From NCBI GenBank assembly GCA_964642165.1, contig CAZXOC010000344.1:1-7119 (forward strand): a stretch of DNA of 7,119 nucleotides, given 5' to 3'. This DNA is from CAYRVX01 sp964642165. Lineage in GTDB: Bacteria; Planctomycetota; Phycisphaerae; SM23-33. The position numbers and the translations under genes are program-made. The notes below the pieces were generated by a model. It ran no database searches. It worked only from the letters and a program-made list of their open reading frames with translations, and was not told the DNA's origin. Positions 1 through 6,395 of the stretch are shown here, in pieces (positions within the stretch are counted from its first letter, which is position 1; the number at the start of each line of letters is the position of its first letter).

Positions 1-707
1 GCGCCATGTCCGGCACGGTTCTCATGGTCAGCGACAAGGCCGAGGTCTACGAGAACGACGCAAACATCGAAGGTATGAAACGCAGCGCTCCCGTGCTCTT
101 CACCGTTCCGGGGCAGCTCTACGGCCTCGGTCGCCGCACGGTTCCGTGGTGGCTTCAGGAGATCGATCGGCCCTTCGACCACTGGTCTGTGTTGGCGCGG
201 ATCCAGTGGGGGGAGAAGGAGAAGTCGAAGCACGTGTATCATTTCAAGGGCGTGCCGCAGCAAGAGGTCAAGTTCGCGGACCTGGGGCTTCGGGCCGACC
301 GCGAGTACCTGGTCTGCGAGTTCTGGACCCAGAAGTTCCTCGGCAAGTTCAACGGCTCGTTCACCGCGCCCGCGATGGACGAGAATACCGGCATGCACGT
401 CTTCGCCATACGGGAGGCGCGCGAACATCCGTGGGTCATCTCGACCACGCGCCACATCTCCCAGGGCGGCGTGAGCCTGCTCGACGAGCGGTGGCACGGC
501 GACCGCAACGTCCTCTCCGGCCGAAGCGCGGTGGTCAAGGGCGATCCGTACGTACTGACGATCCACCTCCCGGACGGCTACCGCCTGAAGAGCGCCGAGG
601 TCGACGGCGAGAAGGCGGCGGTCAAGGCCCTGCCTCACGTCGCCCGCGTCCGCATCACCCCGGCCGCAAGCAAGACCGTGGACTGGCGGATCCGCTTCTC
701 CAGGTAG
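1..707 (+). CDS. Glycoside hydrolase (GH36/alpha-galactosidase-like), C-terminal part, 5' end outside window
   Basis: The reading frame is open to the left edge, and the first in-frame ATG (position 6) sits in what reads as mid-protein sequence, so the true start is upstream and about 234 residues are visible. Counting from that ATG, residues 1-40 (VLMVSDKAEVYEND, then SAPVLFTVPGQLY) resemble the last helices after the catalytic barrel of GH36-type alpha-galactosidases, where a Ser-Asp pair precedes a run ending in a proline-rich turn. Residues about 60-233 look like the C-terminal beta-sandwich: an EYLVCEFW-T-KFLG strand pair, an ISTTRHISQGG segment, LLDERWHG, LSGRSAVVKGDPY, then short beta strands to the stop. 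The TRHISQGG/LSGRS pattern is one I recall from C-terminal regions of bacterial alpha-galactosidase-like hydrolases. The catalytic domain is not in the window, so substrate and nucleophile cannot be judged. It ends 60 nt before a convergent gene. Family assignment is moderate; an unrelated hydrolase with a similar accessory domain is the alternative. Confidence 0.6.
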   Translation, partial: AMSGTVLMVSDKAEVYENDANIEGMKRSAPVLFTVPGQLYGLGRRTVPWWLQEIDRPFDHWSVLARIQWGEKEKSKHVYHFKGVPQQEVKFADLGLRADREYLVCEFWTQKFLGKFNGSFTAPAMDENTGMHVFAIREAREHPWVISTTRHISQGGVSLLDERWHGDRNVLSGRSAVVKGDPYVLTIHLPDGYRLKSAEVDGEKAAVKALPHVARVRITPAASKTVDWRIRFSR

Positions 708-767
708 TTCCCGCCGACAGGTCAGCGCCCTAGCCGGAGGTCGGCAGGGCGGCTTCGGGCGCGGCGG

Positions 768-1703
768 CTAGACGTACTCGATGGTCGCCGGGGGCTTGGG
801 GGTCAGGTCGTAGAGGCAGCGGTTGACGCCGGGGACCTCGCCGGTGATCCGCTCGGTGATGCGGTGCAGCGTCTCCCAGGGCAGCTCGCGGACGGTCGCC
901 TCGCGGGCGTCGGTGCTGTCGATGCAGCGGACGACGATGATCTGCCCGAACTCGCGCCGGCCGTCGCGGATGCCCGTCGCGCGGTCGGCCAGCAGGACGG
1001 CCAGGTACTGGAACGCCCCCGTGTCGTCGAGCTCCTCCTCGACGATGGCCGTGGCGGCCCGCACCGTGGCGAGGCGCTGCTCGTTGACCTCGCCGACGAT
1101 CCGCGTCGCCAGCGCCGGGCCGGGGAAGGGGATGCGCTCGGCGATCTCGCCGGGCAGCCCGGCCGCCCGGGCGACCTCCCGCACGCCGTCCTTGCGGAGG
1201 GTGCGAAGCGGCTCGAGCACCTTGTAGCCGTAGGCCTCCTCCGGGTCGATGCCGAGCTGGGCGAGGATGTTGTGCTGGCGCTTGATGCCGGCGACGGTCT
1301 CCTCGATGTCGGTCAGGATCGTCCCGTGGAGGAGGAAGGTCGCGCCGCTCCGCTTGACCTCGCGGCCGAAGACCTTCTCGTAGAACGTCGAGGTGATCGC
1401 CTGGCGCTTGGCCTCCGGGTCGGTCACGCCGGCGAGGGCGTCGAGGAACTCCTTGCGGGCGTCCAGCAGCTCGACGGGGATGCCCATGTCGGCGAAGATC
1501 CGCGCGACGCGCTGGGGCTCGCCCTCGCGCATGAGGGCGTTGTCGAGGAACAGCGTCCGCAGGCGGTCGCCCAGCGCCTGGTGGGCCAGCACCGTCACCA
1601 CCGAGCTGTCCACCCCGCCGCTGAGTGCGTTAATGGCCTTGCCGTCGCCGACCTCGCCGCGGATCTCCGCGACCGCGTCCTCGATGAACTTCGCGGCATC
1701 CAT
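768..1703 (-). CDS. Stand-alone GMP-synthase-type ATP pyrophosphatase (GuaA C-terminal half homologue)
   Basis: This 311-residue protein aligns along its length with the ATP-PPase and dimerisation domains of GMP synthase, which adenylates XMP and aminates it to GMP in the cytoplasm. Visible motifs are the PP-loop SGGVDSS (28-34), FLDNALMR (52-59), ALAG-TDPEAKR (89-100), HGTI-TDIEET (126-136), KRQHN (141-145), EPLRTL-KD-VRE (164-176), PFPGPALATRI (192-202) and the C-terminal KPPATIE. No glutamine amidotransferase domain precedes it; the length matches archaeal split GuaA ATPase subunits. The start at 1703 is fixed by AAAGGAGA (1711-1718) seven bases upstream. The loop that is HHNVGGLP in ordinary GuaA reads QHNILAQLG here and is longer, so the substrate may differ from XMP. 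A partner amidotransferase could be encoded elsewhere, or the enzyme may use free ammonia. It is transcribed away from the carbohydrate genes with its own likely promoter. ATP-PPase family membership is near certain; the exact reaction is not. Confidence 0.88.
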   Translation of the reverse strand: MDAAKFIEDAVAEIRGEVGDGKAINALSGGVDSSVVTVLAHQALGDRLRTLFLDNALMREGEPQRVARIFADMGIPVELLDARKEFLDALAGVTDPEAKRQAITSTFYEKVFGREVKRSGATFLLHGTILTDIEETVAGIKRQHNILAQLGIDPEEAYGYKVLEPLRTLRKDGVREVARAAGLPGEIAERIPFPGPALATRIVGEVNEQRLATVRAATAIVEEELDDTGAFQYLAVLLADRATGIRDGRREFGQIIVVRCIDSTDAREATVRELPWETLHRITERITGEVPGVNRCLYDLTPKPPATIEYV

Positions 1704-1710
1704 GGGCCGT

Positions 1711-1718
1711 TCTCCTTT
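1711..1718 (-). promoter_or_regulatory. Shine-Dalgarno site of the GuaA-like gene
   Basis: On the minus strand this reads AAAGGAGA and lies seven bases before the ATG at 1703. It decides the start, because the frame stays open far upstream without any other well-placed ATG. Confidence 0.7.
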
Positions 1719-1737
1719 GGGGCGCCTGCGTCTCCGT

Positions 1738-1751
1738 GCCCCTCTCGGGGC
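1738..1751 (-). promoter_or_regulatory. GNRA-capped hairpin in the leader of the GuaA-like gene
   Basis: Read on the minus strand, the sequence is GCCCC-GAGA-GGGGC: a perfect five-pair all-G/C stem closed by a GAGA tetraloop of the stable GNRA class. It lies in the inferred 5' leader about 35 nt before the start codon. The 3' arm GGGGC could instead pair with a second GCCCC at 1719-1723 that directly abuts the Shine-Dalgarno site. Two mutually exclusive pairings are therefore possible. The hairpin is seen directly; any regulatory role is inference. Confidence 0.35.
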
Positions 1752-1799
1752 GACGGGCAACCGGGATAGCGGGCGGCCGAGGGACCGGAAGACTCGCCC

Positions 1800-1870
1800 C
1801 AACCCGCCGGCGAATGGCGAAGACTGTAGCGGCCGCCCCGGACCTTGGCAACCGATTTCGCCGGCGGTTG
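1800..1870. repeat. Imperfect inverted repeat bracketing the leftward promoter
   Basis: Left arm 1800-1814 and right arm 1857-1870 are complementary over CAA plus CCGCCGGCGAA, with one extra C (1803) in the left arm and 42 nt between them. Each arm contains the 8-bp palindrome CGCCGGCG (1805-1812 and 1859-1866), so these could equally be two operator half-pairs with centres 54 bp apart, close to five helical turns. The -10 and -35 elements of the leftward promoter lie between the arms, and the right arm touches the -35 of the rightward promoter. CGCCGGCG is not rare in GC-rich DNA, so function is uncertain. Confidence 0.45.
1823..1851 (-). promoter_or_regulatory. Sigma70-like promoter for the GuaA-like gene
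   Basis: On the minus strand, TTGCCA (1851-1846, five of six matches to TTGACA) is followed after exactly 17 nt by TACAGT (1828-1823, four of six matches to TATAAT). Transcription would begin near 1816, giving a leader of roughly 110 nt. The element stands out in otherwise very GC-rich sequence. It is a consensus match only. Confidence 0.5.
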
Positions 1871-1896
1871 TGGGCGGCGCGGCGAGCCGGTAGCAT
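1868..1896 (+). promoter_or_regulatory. Possible sigma70-like promoter for the rightward cluster
   Basis: TTGTGG (1868-1873, three of six) and TAGCAT (1891-1896, four of six) are separated by 17 nt. Transcription would start near 1903, about 40 nt before the ATG at 1944. The -35 is weak, and three of its bases lie in the right arm of the inverted repeat. It is back to back with the leftward promoter, their -35 elements being only 16 bp apart. Confidence 0.33.
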
Positions 1897-1933
1897 GGGC
1901 CGTCGAGGCCGGCTCGAACGGGATGGTCAGCGC

Positions 1934-1939
1934 GAGGAG
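1934..1939 (+). promoter_or_regulatory. Shine-Dalgarno site of the small upstream ORF
   Basis: GAGGAG is followed by four C residues and the ATG at 1944. The spacing is short but usable. The alternative in-frame ATGs at 1923 and 1845 have no comparable purine run in front of them, so 1944 is preferred. Confidence 0.4.
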
Positions 1940-1943
1940 CCCC

Positions 1944-2234
1944 ATGGCGGCAGAGGGCCCGGGAGCGATCCGACGGTTGCGCGGACGGGCGGCGGTCGCC
2001 CTGGCCGGCGAGCGGCGGTGGTACGAGGCCCCGTACCGCGGCGACCGGGCGCCCCGCGCGAACGACGGCCTGAGCCACTCGCCGATCTACGACCCCCAGC
2101 TTCGCCTGCTGGTGCGGTTCACGCACGCCACGCGCGAGCAGTGGGTCGAGACCTTCGTGATGCGCCTGGACCCCGCGACGCTGGCGATGCGCCCGCTGGC
2201 CGAGGCCGGCGCGGGAGGACGCCATGATCCCTAG
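1944..2234 (+). CDS. Small hypothetical protein coupled to the propeller gene
   Basis: A 96-residue ORF of no family I can name with confidence. The N-terminal half is rich in Arg and Ala. The second half (about residues 40-83, containing SHSPIYDPQLRLLVRF and then VMRLDPATLAM) has the strand-turn-strand look of one blade from a kelch or galactose-oxidase-like beta-propeller. There is no signal peptide or membrane segment. Its stop codon (2232-2234) lies 11 nt inside the start of the 916-residue gene, and the Shine-Dalgarno site for that gene lies within its coding region, which suggests translational coupling. It could be a genuine small protein, the decapitated C-terminal remnant of a larger propeller gene, or simply a translated leader. 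Coding status is moderate; function is unknown. Confidence 0.45.
   Translation: MAAEGPGAIRRLRGRAAVALAGERRWYEAPYRGDRAPRANDGLSHSPIYDPQLRLLVRFTHATREQWVETFVMRLDPATLAMRPLAEAGAGGRHDP
2213..2218 (+). promoter_or_regulatory. Shine-Dalgarno site of the propeller/helical protein gene
   Basis: GGGAGG lies five bases before the ATG at 2224 and fixes that start. It is embedded in the last codons of the upstream small ORF. Confidence 0.6.
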
Positions 2235-4974
2235 TGGCACGCCGCGAGGACCGCGAGCCCGCCGCCTGGCCGGGCCGGTGGCGCTGTGCGTGCTGGCCTG
2301 CTCGGCGGCGGGCGGGACGACCTGGCCCACGCTGCACAAGGACTACCAGCGCAGCGGCTACACCGACGAGGTCGTCCGGGGCCCGTACGAGCGGAAGTGG
2401 TACCGCGACTTCCACGACGAGATGATCGCCACGCGCGTCGAGGCCATCGTCGCCGAGGGGAAGTGCTTCGTGGGCACGTTCGCGGGTGCCCTGCACGCCC
2501 TGGACGTCCGCGACGGCCGTGCGGCCTGGACCTTCCGGACCGCCGGGCCGATCGGCGCCTCGCCGTGCTACCACGGCGGCAGGCTGTACGTCGGCGCCGA
2601 CGAGGGCTTCGCGACGGGGCGCCTGTACTGCCTCCGGGCGGCCGACGGGAAGCTCGCCTGGTCCTACGACGCCGGCGCGGGCGTCTGGGTCTCGCCGGCC
2701 TGCGATGGGCGGAACGTCTACTTCGGCGACCGGGCGGGCGTCTTCCACGCCGTCTCGATCGCCGACGGCAAGCGGGCCTGGACGTTCGCCACCGGCGGGA
2801 TGATCCTCAAGCCCGCGTCGTTCTCGCCGGACGGAAAGCGGATCGTCTTCGGCAGCGAGGACATGCACGTCTACTGCCTCTCGCCGGAGGGCAAGCTGCT
2901 GTGGCGGTCGCGGAAGCTGCCCGGCCTGTCGCTGCGGGACCAGGGGCCGACGATCTGGCGCGGGCTGGCGATCGTGCGCACGAACCCCGCCGACGGCTTC
3001 CACACGGTCCTGGGGCGCAACGGCGAGGAGCTGGAGCGCATCCAGCGGGCCATTCCGGCGGGCCCCGAGGACAAGGTGCTGATGGACAAGTGGGGCGACC
3101 TGCTGATGCACCCCACGCCGCGGCGGCGCAAGGCCGAGCTGGACGGCATCGTGCGGTACCTGCGCGCGAACCCTCGCGACCGGAGCTTCCACGCGCTGGC
3201 CCTGGCGGACGGCTCGGAGCCCTGGATCGCGCCGGTCTTCTACACCTGCGGGCTGCACAACCCCCCGACGCCGCCGGCGTTCCACCCGAAGACCGGCGAG
3301 CTGTACACGTTCTGGCGGACGGCCCTGACGTACTACGTCCGCGGCGTGCGGCGCTACAACGCCCTGTGCCGCCTCCGCCGCGCCGACGGGCTCGTCGACT
3401 TCTCCTACCCCGAGCAGCGCCACGACGCCGGGCGCGCGTGGTACGCCATGCCCATGATCGGCGACGAGAGCCAGGCGCTGAGCCTCATGGGCGACTGGCT
3501 GATCGCCACGCACCAGGGCGACGTCGGCGCGCTGCACGTCCGGACGGGCAAGGTCATGCGGATCTGGCGAGGTCGCGACACGTACGGGGGCATCTTCGGC
3601 CCGGCCGCCGTGCCGGGGAGCTTCCAGGGCGCCCGGGAGCTGGCCCGCAAGGGGTACCTCACCGGCATGCCGAACGAGTGGCACGGCCCGGACCGGTCGA
3701 TCGTGGCGATCGCCGAGGGGCGGATCTTCTGGGTGGTCGGCTCGCAGGTGGTGTGCCTCGCCGGCCCGGACGCACCGAGGACGCCCACCGGCGGGCTCAA
3801 GCCGCCGCCGCTGATCAAGAAGCGGCTGTTCGCGGGCACGGCCGGGGGGAACGTCGCCACGCAGGGCGCGGGGCGGTTCGACGAGAGCGTCGAGAAGATC
3901 GAGATCCGCCCGGGGCAGCTTCGTCGGCGCGTGGAGCGCCCACCGGCGACGGTGCGCAAGCACGCGGCCACGCCGCTGGCCCGGGCCCTTCGCGAGCGCC
4001 TCGACGGCGAGGTGCGCGAGCTCGTCGAGGACGGGCCCTGGGCGCCGTTCGTCGTGGAGCTGGGCATCAGCCGCGAGGAGCGCCACTTCTGGCGGACGGC
4101 CGAGACGATCCAGATCGTCGCCCTCGCCCTGCCGCACCTCTCGCCGAGCGTGCGGGCCAAGGCGGGGGAGTTCCTCGACGAGCTGGTCGAGGCCGGCTGC
4201 CCGCTCGACGTGCCGGTCTTCCGCATTCCGCGTGCGAAGCGGCGCGAGGCCTACGAGCTGGGGGCGGGCATGGAGGCCTTCGCCGCGCGCCCGCCGCGGC
4301 ACCAGGCCAACGTCGAGGACCTCTACGCCCTGTGGGCCTACGCCCACTACGCCGGCGGATGGGCGAAGGTCCGGGCGAAGCTGCCGGCGATCCGCAAGGT
4401 CTTCGACACGTTCGCCGCCAAGGGCGTGACGTTCGATCATCGCGACTGGGTCAACGACGCCGCCGAGCGCCTCAACGGGCAGATCGCCGGTACGCTGGCC
4501 GCCGGTCGCATCCTGCACAAGGCCGGCGACGCCCCGGCCGCCGCCAAGGCCCTGGCGCACCTGGCGAAGCTGCTGACCGAGCGCGTGCATCACGAGCGGG
4601 CCGACAGCGACCTCATCCGCGGCACGGGCGGGCGGCGCGGCCACGCCGCCAAGGTGCCCCGCTACCTCGCCCTCGTGCCGGAGACGGCGGCGATGCTCGG
4701 CGAGCACGCCCGCAAGCCCCTGGCGCGGAACGTGCGCGGCCTGGCGGGGGGGCTGCCGCTGTGGTACCAAGCCTTCGGCGAGCGGATGATCGGCGGGGAG
4801 AACTACATCTCGCCGCCGCACCTGGCGCGGGGGCTGTTCGCGGCCCTGGCCGACGGCGTCCGCGCGGCGCCCGAGGACCTGGCCGCCAAGCTCGACCAGC
4901 CCTGGTGCAAGGCGGACCTGTACTACATCGAGAAGCTCTCGGCGATCCTGCGCAAGCTGGACGCCCCCAAGTGA
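2224..4974 (+). CDS. Exported PQQ-type (BamB-like) beta-propeller protein with large C-terminal helical domain
   Basis: The protein has 916 residues. A basic N-terminus (RGPRARR, 8-14) and hydrophobic stretch (15-29) form a signal peptide. VLAC ending at Cys26 could be a loose lipobox, or cleavage may occur after the small residues that follow. Residues about 34-520 are a PQQ/BamB-like beta-propeller: blade-end motifs of the DGR/DGK-x-x-W type recur with Trp at 102, 146, 186 and 227, with weaker copies at ADGSEPW (328-334) and TGKVMRIW (441-448). The early spacing is 40-44 residues, as in this repeat family. After a linker (about 520-560), residues 560-916 are predicted largely helical and contain no propeller motifs; YALWAYAHYAGGW and similar segments suggest a helical hairpin or alpha/alpha-toroid fold. 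No CxxCH haem motif is present, so enzyme activity cannot be claimed; binding or scaffolding outside the cytoplasm is likely. A sulfatase gene follows after 21 nt, probably in the same transcript. Confidence 0.8.
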   Translation: MIPSGTPRGPRARRLAGPVALCVLACSAAGGTTWPTLHKDYQRSGYTDEVVRGPYERKWYRDFHDEMIATRVEAIVAEGKCFVGTFAGALHALDVRDGRAAWTFRTAGPIGASPCYHGGRLYVGADEGFATGRLYCLRAADGKLAWSYDAGAGVWVSPACDGRNVYFGDRAGVFHAVSIADGKRAWTFATGGMILKPASFSPDGKRIVFGSEDMHVYCLSPEGKLLWRSRKLPGLSLRDQGPTIWRGLAIVRTNPADGFHTVLGRNGEELERIQRAIPAGPEDKVLMDKWGDLLMHPTPRRRKAELDGIVRYLRANPRDRSFHALALADGSEPWIAPVFYTCGLHNPPTPPAFHPKTGELYTFWRTALTYYVRGVRRYNALCRLRRADGLVDFSYPEQRHDAGRAWYAMPMIGDESQALSLMGDWLIATHQGDVGALHVRTGKVMRIWRGRDTYGGIFGPAAVPGSFQGARELARKGYLTGMPNEWHGPDRSIVAIAEGRIFWVVGSQVVCLAGPDAPRTPTGGLKPPPLIKKRLFAGTAGGNVATQGAGRFDESVEKIEIRPGQLRRRVERPPATVRKHAATPLARALRERLDGEVRELVEDGPWAPFVVELGISREERHFWRTAETIQIVALALPHLSPSVRAKAGEFLDELVEAGCPLDVPVFRIPRAKRREAYELGAGMEAFAARPPRHQANVEDLYALWAYAHYAGGWAKVRAKLPAIRKVFDTFAAKGVTFDHRDWVNDAAERLNGQIAGTLAAGRILHKAGDAPAAAKALAHLAKLLTERVHHERADSDLIRGTGGRRGHAAKVPRYLALVPETAAMLGEHARKPLARNVRGLAGGLPLWYQAFGERMIGGENYISPPHLARGLFAALADGVRAAPEDLAAKLDQPWCKADLYYIEKLSAILRKLDAPK

Positions 4975-4995
4975 CCACCGCGAAAGGGCAAACGA

Positions 4996-6348
4996 ATGAA
5001 CCGACGCGAGTTTCTGAAGTGCACGGCCGCCGGTGCGGCGGCGAGTTGGCTGGGACGCGTCCTGCCGGCCGAAGCGAAGCCGGCGCCGAAGCGCCGCCCG
5101 AACGTCGTCCTGATCATCTCCGACGACCAGGCCTGGACGGACTGCGGCTTCATGGGCCACCGCGTCGTCCGCACGCCGCGGCTGGACCGTCTCGCCGCCC
5201 GAAGCCTGGTGTTCACCCGCGGCTACGTGCCGACAGCGCTGTGCCGCCCGAGCCTCGCGACGATCTCGACGGGGCTCTACCCGCACCAGCACCGGATCGT
5301 CGGCAACGACCCGAACCGCGCGACGCGGGGCCCTGGCTGGCGGGAGGAGATGATCCGCCACTTCGCCACGCTGGAGACGCTGCCGAAGGTGCTGGGCCGG
5401 GCCGGCTACGTCAGCTTCCAGACCGGCAAGTGGTGGGAGGGCCACCCCCGTCGCGGCGGCTTCACCGACGGCATGACCCACGGCGACCCGAAGCGCGGCG
5501 GGCGCCACGGCGACGCGGGGCTCGCCATCGGGCGAAAGGGGCTGAAGCCCATCTGGGACTTCCTCGACCGCCACTCGGGCAAGCCGTTCCTCCTGTGGTA
5601 CGCGCCGTTCCTGCCGCACGCGCCCCACACGCCGCCGAAGCGCCTGCTGGGAAAGTACACCGCGGCGGGCCGCCCGGCGGCCGTGGCGAAGTACTACGCC
5701 ATGTGCGAGTGGTTCGACGAGACGTGCGGCGAGCTGCTGGACGGGCTGGAGAAGCGCGGTCTGGCGGGCGACACGCTGGTGGTCTACGTCTGCGACAACG
5801 GGTGGGTCCAGTGGTCCGGGAAGCGGCTGTCGTTCGACGCCCTCCGCGGCAAGCGGACGCCGTATGAAGGCGGCGTGCGGACGCCGATCATGCTGCGCTG
5901 GCCGGGGCGGATCGAGCCGCGGCGGGACGAGCGGACGCTGGCGAGCAGCGTGGACATCGCCCCGACGGTGCTGGCGGCCTGCGGCGTGAAGGCGCCGGGG
6001 GACCTGCCGGGGCTCAACCTGCTGGACGCCGCCGCGGTCGCCAGGCGCAAGTCGATCTTCGGGGCCGCCTTCGCCCACGACATCGCGAACTTTGCCGACC
6101 CGTCCAGCGGGCTGCGGCACCGATGGGGCATCGAAGGGCGCTGGAAACTGATCGTCCCGCACGCGCCTAACCTGCCCAAGGCCAAGGTGGAGCTGTACGA
6201 CGTGATCACCGACCCTCACGAGAAGCGCAACCTCGCCGAGCGCCAGCCGGACAGGGTCGCGCACCTGCGCGAGCGGATCGAGGGATGGTGGCCGCTGGCG
6301 CGGGCCGCGGCCAAACAGGCTGGCGGAGGCGGCGCGAGCGGCGGATAA
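4996..6348 (+). CDS. Tat-exported sulfatase family protein (divergent CRPSL signature)
   Basis: A 450-residue member of the alkaline-phosphatase-like sulfatase superfamily, expected to hydrolyse sulfate esters on sugars or polysaccharides outside the cytoplasm. NRREFLK (2-8), a hydrophobic stretch and AEA (25-27) form a Tat signal with cleavage near 27. The core starts with NVVLIISDDQ (36-45; Asp43/Asp44 as metal ligands). The signature is CRPSLATISTG (83-93), in which Cys83 would become formylglycine. Further motifs are GKWWEGH (144-150), LPHAPH (206-211), CDNGW (266-270; Asp267/Asn268 as metal ligands), KRTPYEGGVRTP (286-297) and a C-terminal ELYDVITDP-EKRNLAE. Length fits the family. Two usual active-site residues are changed: the Arg of CxPSR is Leu87, and the His of GKWH is Trp147. 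I recall similar CRPSL/GKWWEG sulfatases in planctomycetes, so this is probably a real subgroup, not a dead copy. AAAGGG (4983-4988) serves as the ribosome site. Sulfatase fold is near certain; activity and substrate are open. Confidence 0.9.
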   Translation: MNRREFLKCTAAGAAASWLGRVLPAEAKPAPKRRPNVVLIISDDQAWTDCGFMGHRVVRTPRLDRLAARSLVFTRGYVPTALCRPSLATISTGLYPHQHRIVGNDPNRATRGPGWREEMIRHFATLETLPKVLGRAGYVSFQTGKWWEGHPRRGGFTDGMTHGDPKRGGRHGDAGLAIGRKGLKPIWDFLDRHSGKPFLLWYAPFLPHAPHTPPKRLLGKYTAAGRPAAVAKYYAMCEWFDETCGELLDGLEKRGLAGDTLVVYVCDNGWVQWSGKRLSFDALRGKRTPYEGGVRTPIMLRWPGRIEPRRDERTLASSVDIAPTVLAACGVKAPGDLPGLNLLDAAAVARRKSIFGAAFAHDIANFADPSSGLRHRWGIEGRWKLIVPHAPNLPKAKVELYDVITDPHEKRNLAERQPDRVAHLRERIEGWWPLARAAAKQAGGGGASGG

Positions 6349-6350
6349 TG
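6345..6350 (+). promoter_or_regulatory. Possible -10 element before the substrate-binding protein gene
   Basis: GATAAT matches five of six positions of TATAAT and overlaps the sulfatase stop codon, about 46 nt before the ATG at 6396. No convincing -35 lies 16-18 nt upstream (the sequence there is TGGCGG). Read-through from the upstream cluster is equally possible. Confidence 0.2.
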
Positions 6351-6383
6351 GTGGGGCGTCCCGATGCGCGGGCGTCCATGAAC

Positions 6384-6389
6384 AGGAGA
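6384..6389 (+). promoter_or_regulatory. Shine-Dalgarno site of the substrate-binding protein gene
   Basis: AGGAGA is six bases before the ATG at 6396. An in-frame ATG at 6378 would add six residues but would place this site inside the coding region, so 6396 is preferred. Confidence 0.6.
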
Positions 6390-6395
6390 GAAGCA

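Noticed and set aside
6..707. The ATG at position 6 as a true gene start
   Set aside because: The sequence right after it already looks like the interior of a glycosidase, and the frame is open to the window edge.
713..745. Possible terminator between the convergent genes (GCCGAC...GTCGGC)
   Set aside because: The stem has only six pairs around a 21-nt loop, with no T-run on either side, so I cannot support an intrinsic terminator.
864..1769. Plus-strand frame opposite the GuaA-like gene (301 codons)
   Set aside because: It is antisense to a clearly recognised enzyme, and its translation is compositionally biased with no motif.
1704..2339. N-terminal extension of the GuaA-like frame up to 2339
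   Set aside because: The added residues are Arg/Pro-rich without domain similarity, and the extension would run through the promoter region and into the opposite-strand genes. The ribosome site at 1711-1718 points to the start at 1703.
2286..5867. A 1193-codon plus-strand frame running across the propeller and sulfatase genes
   Set aside because: It is an out-of-frame shadow with Arg/Pro/Gly-rich translation that crosses the boundary of two clear genes.
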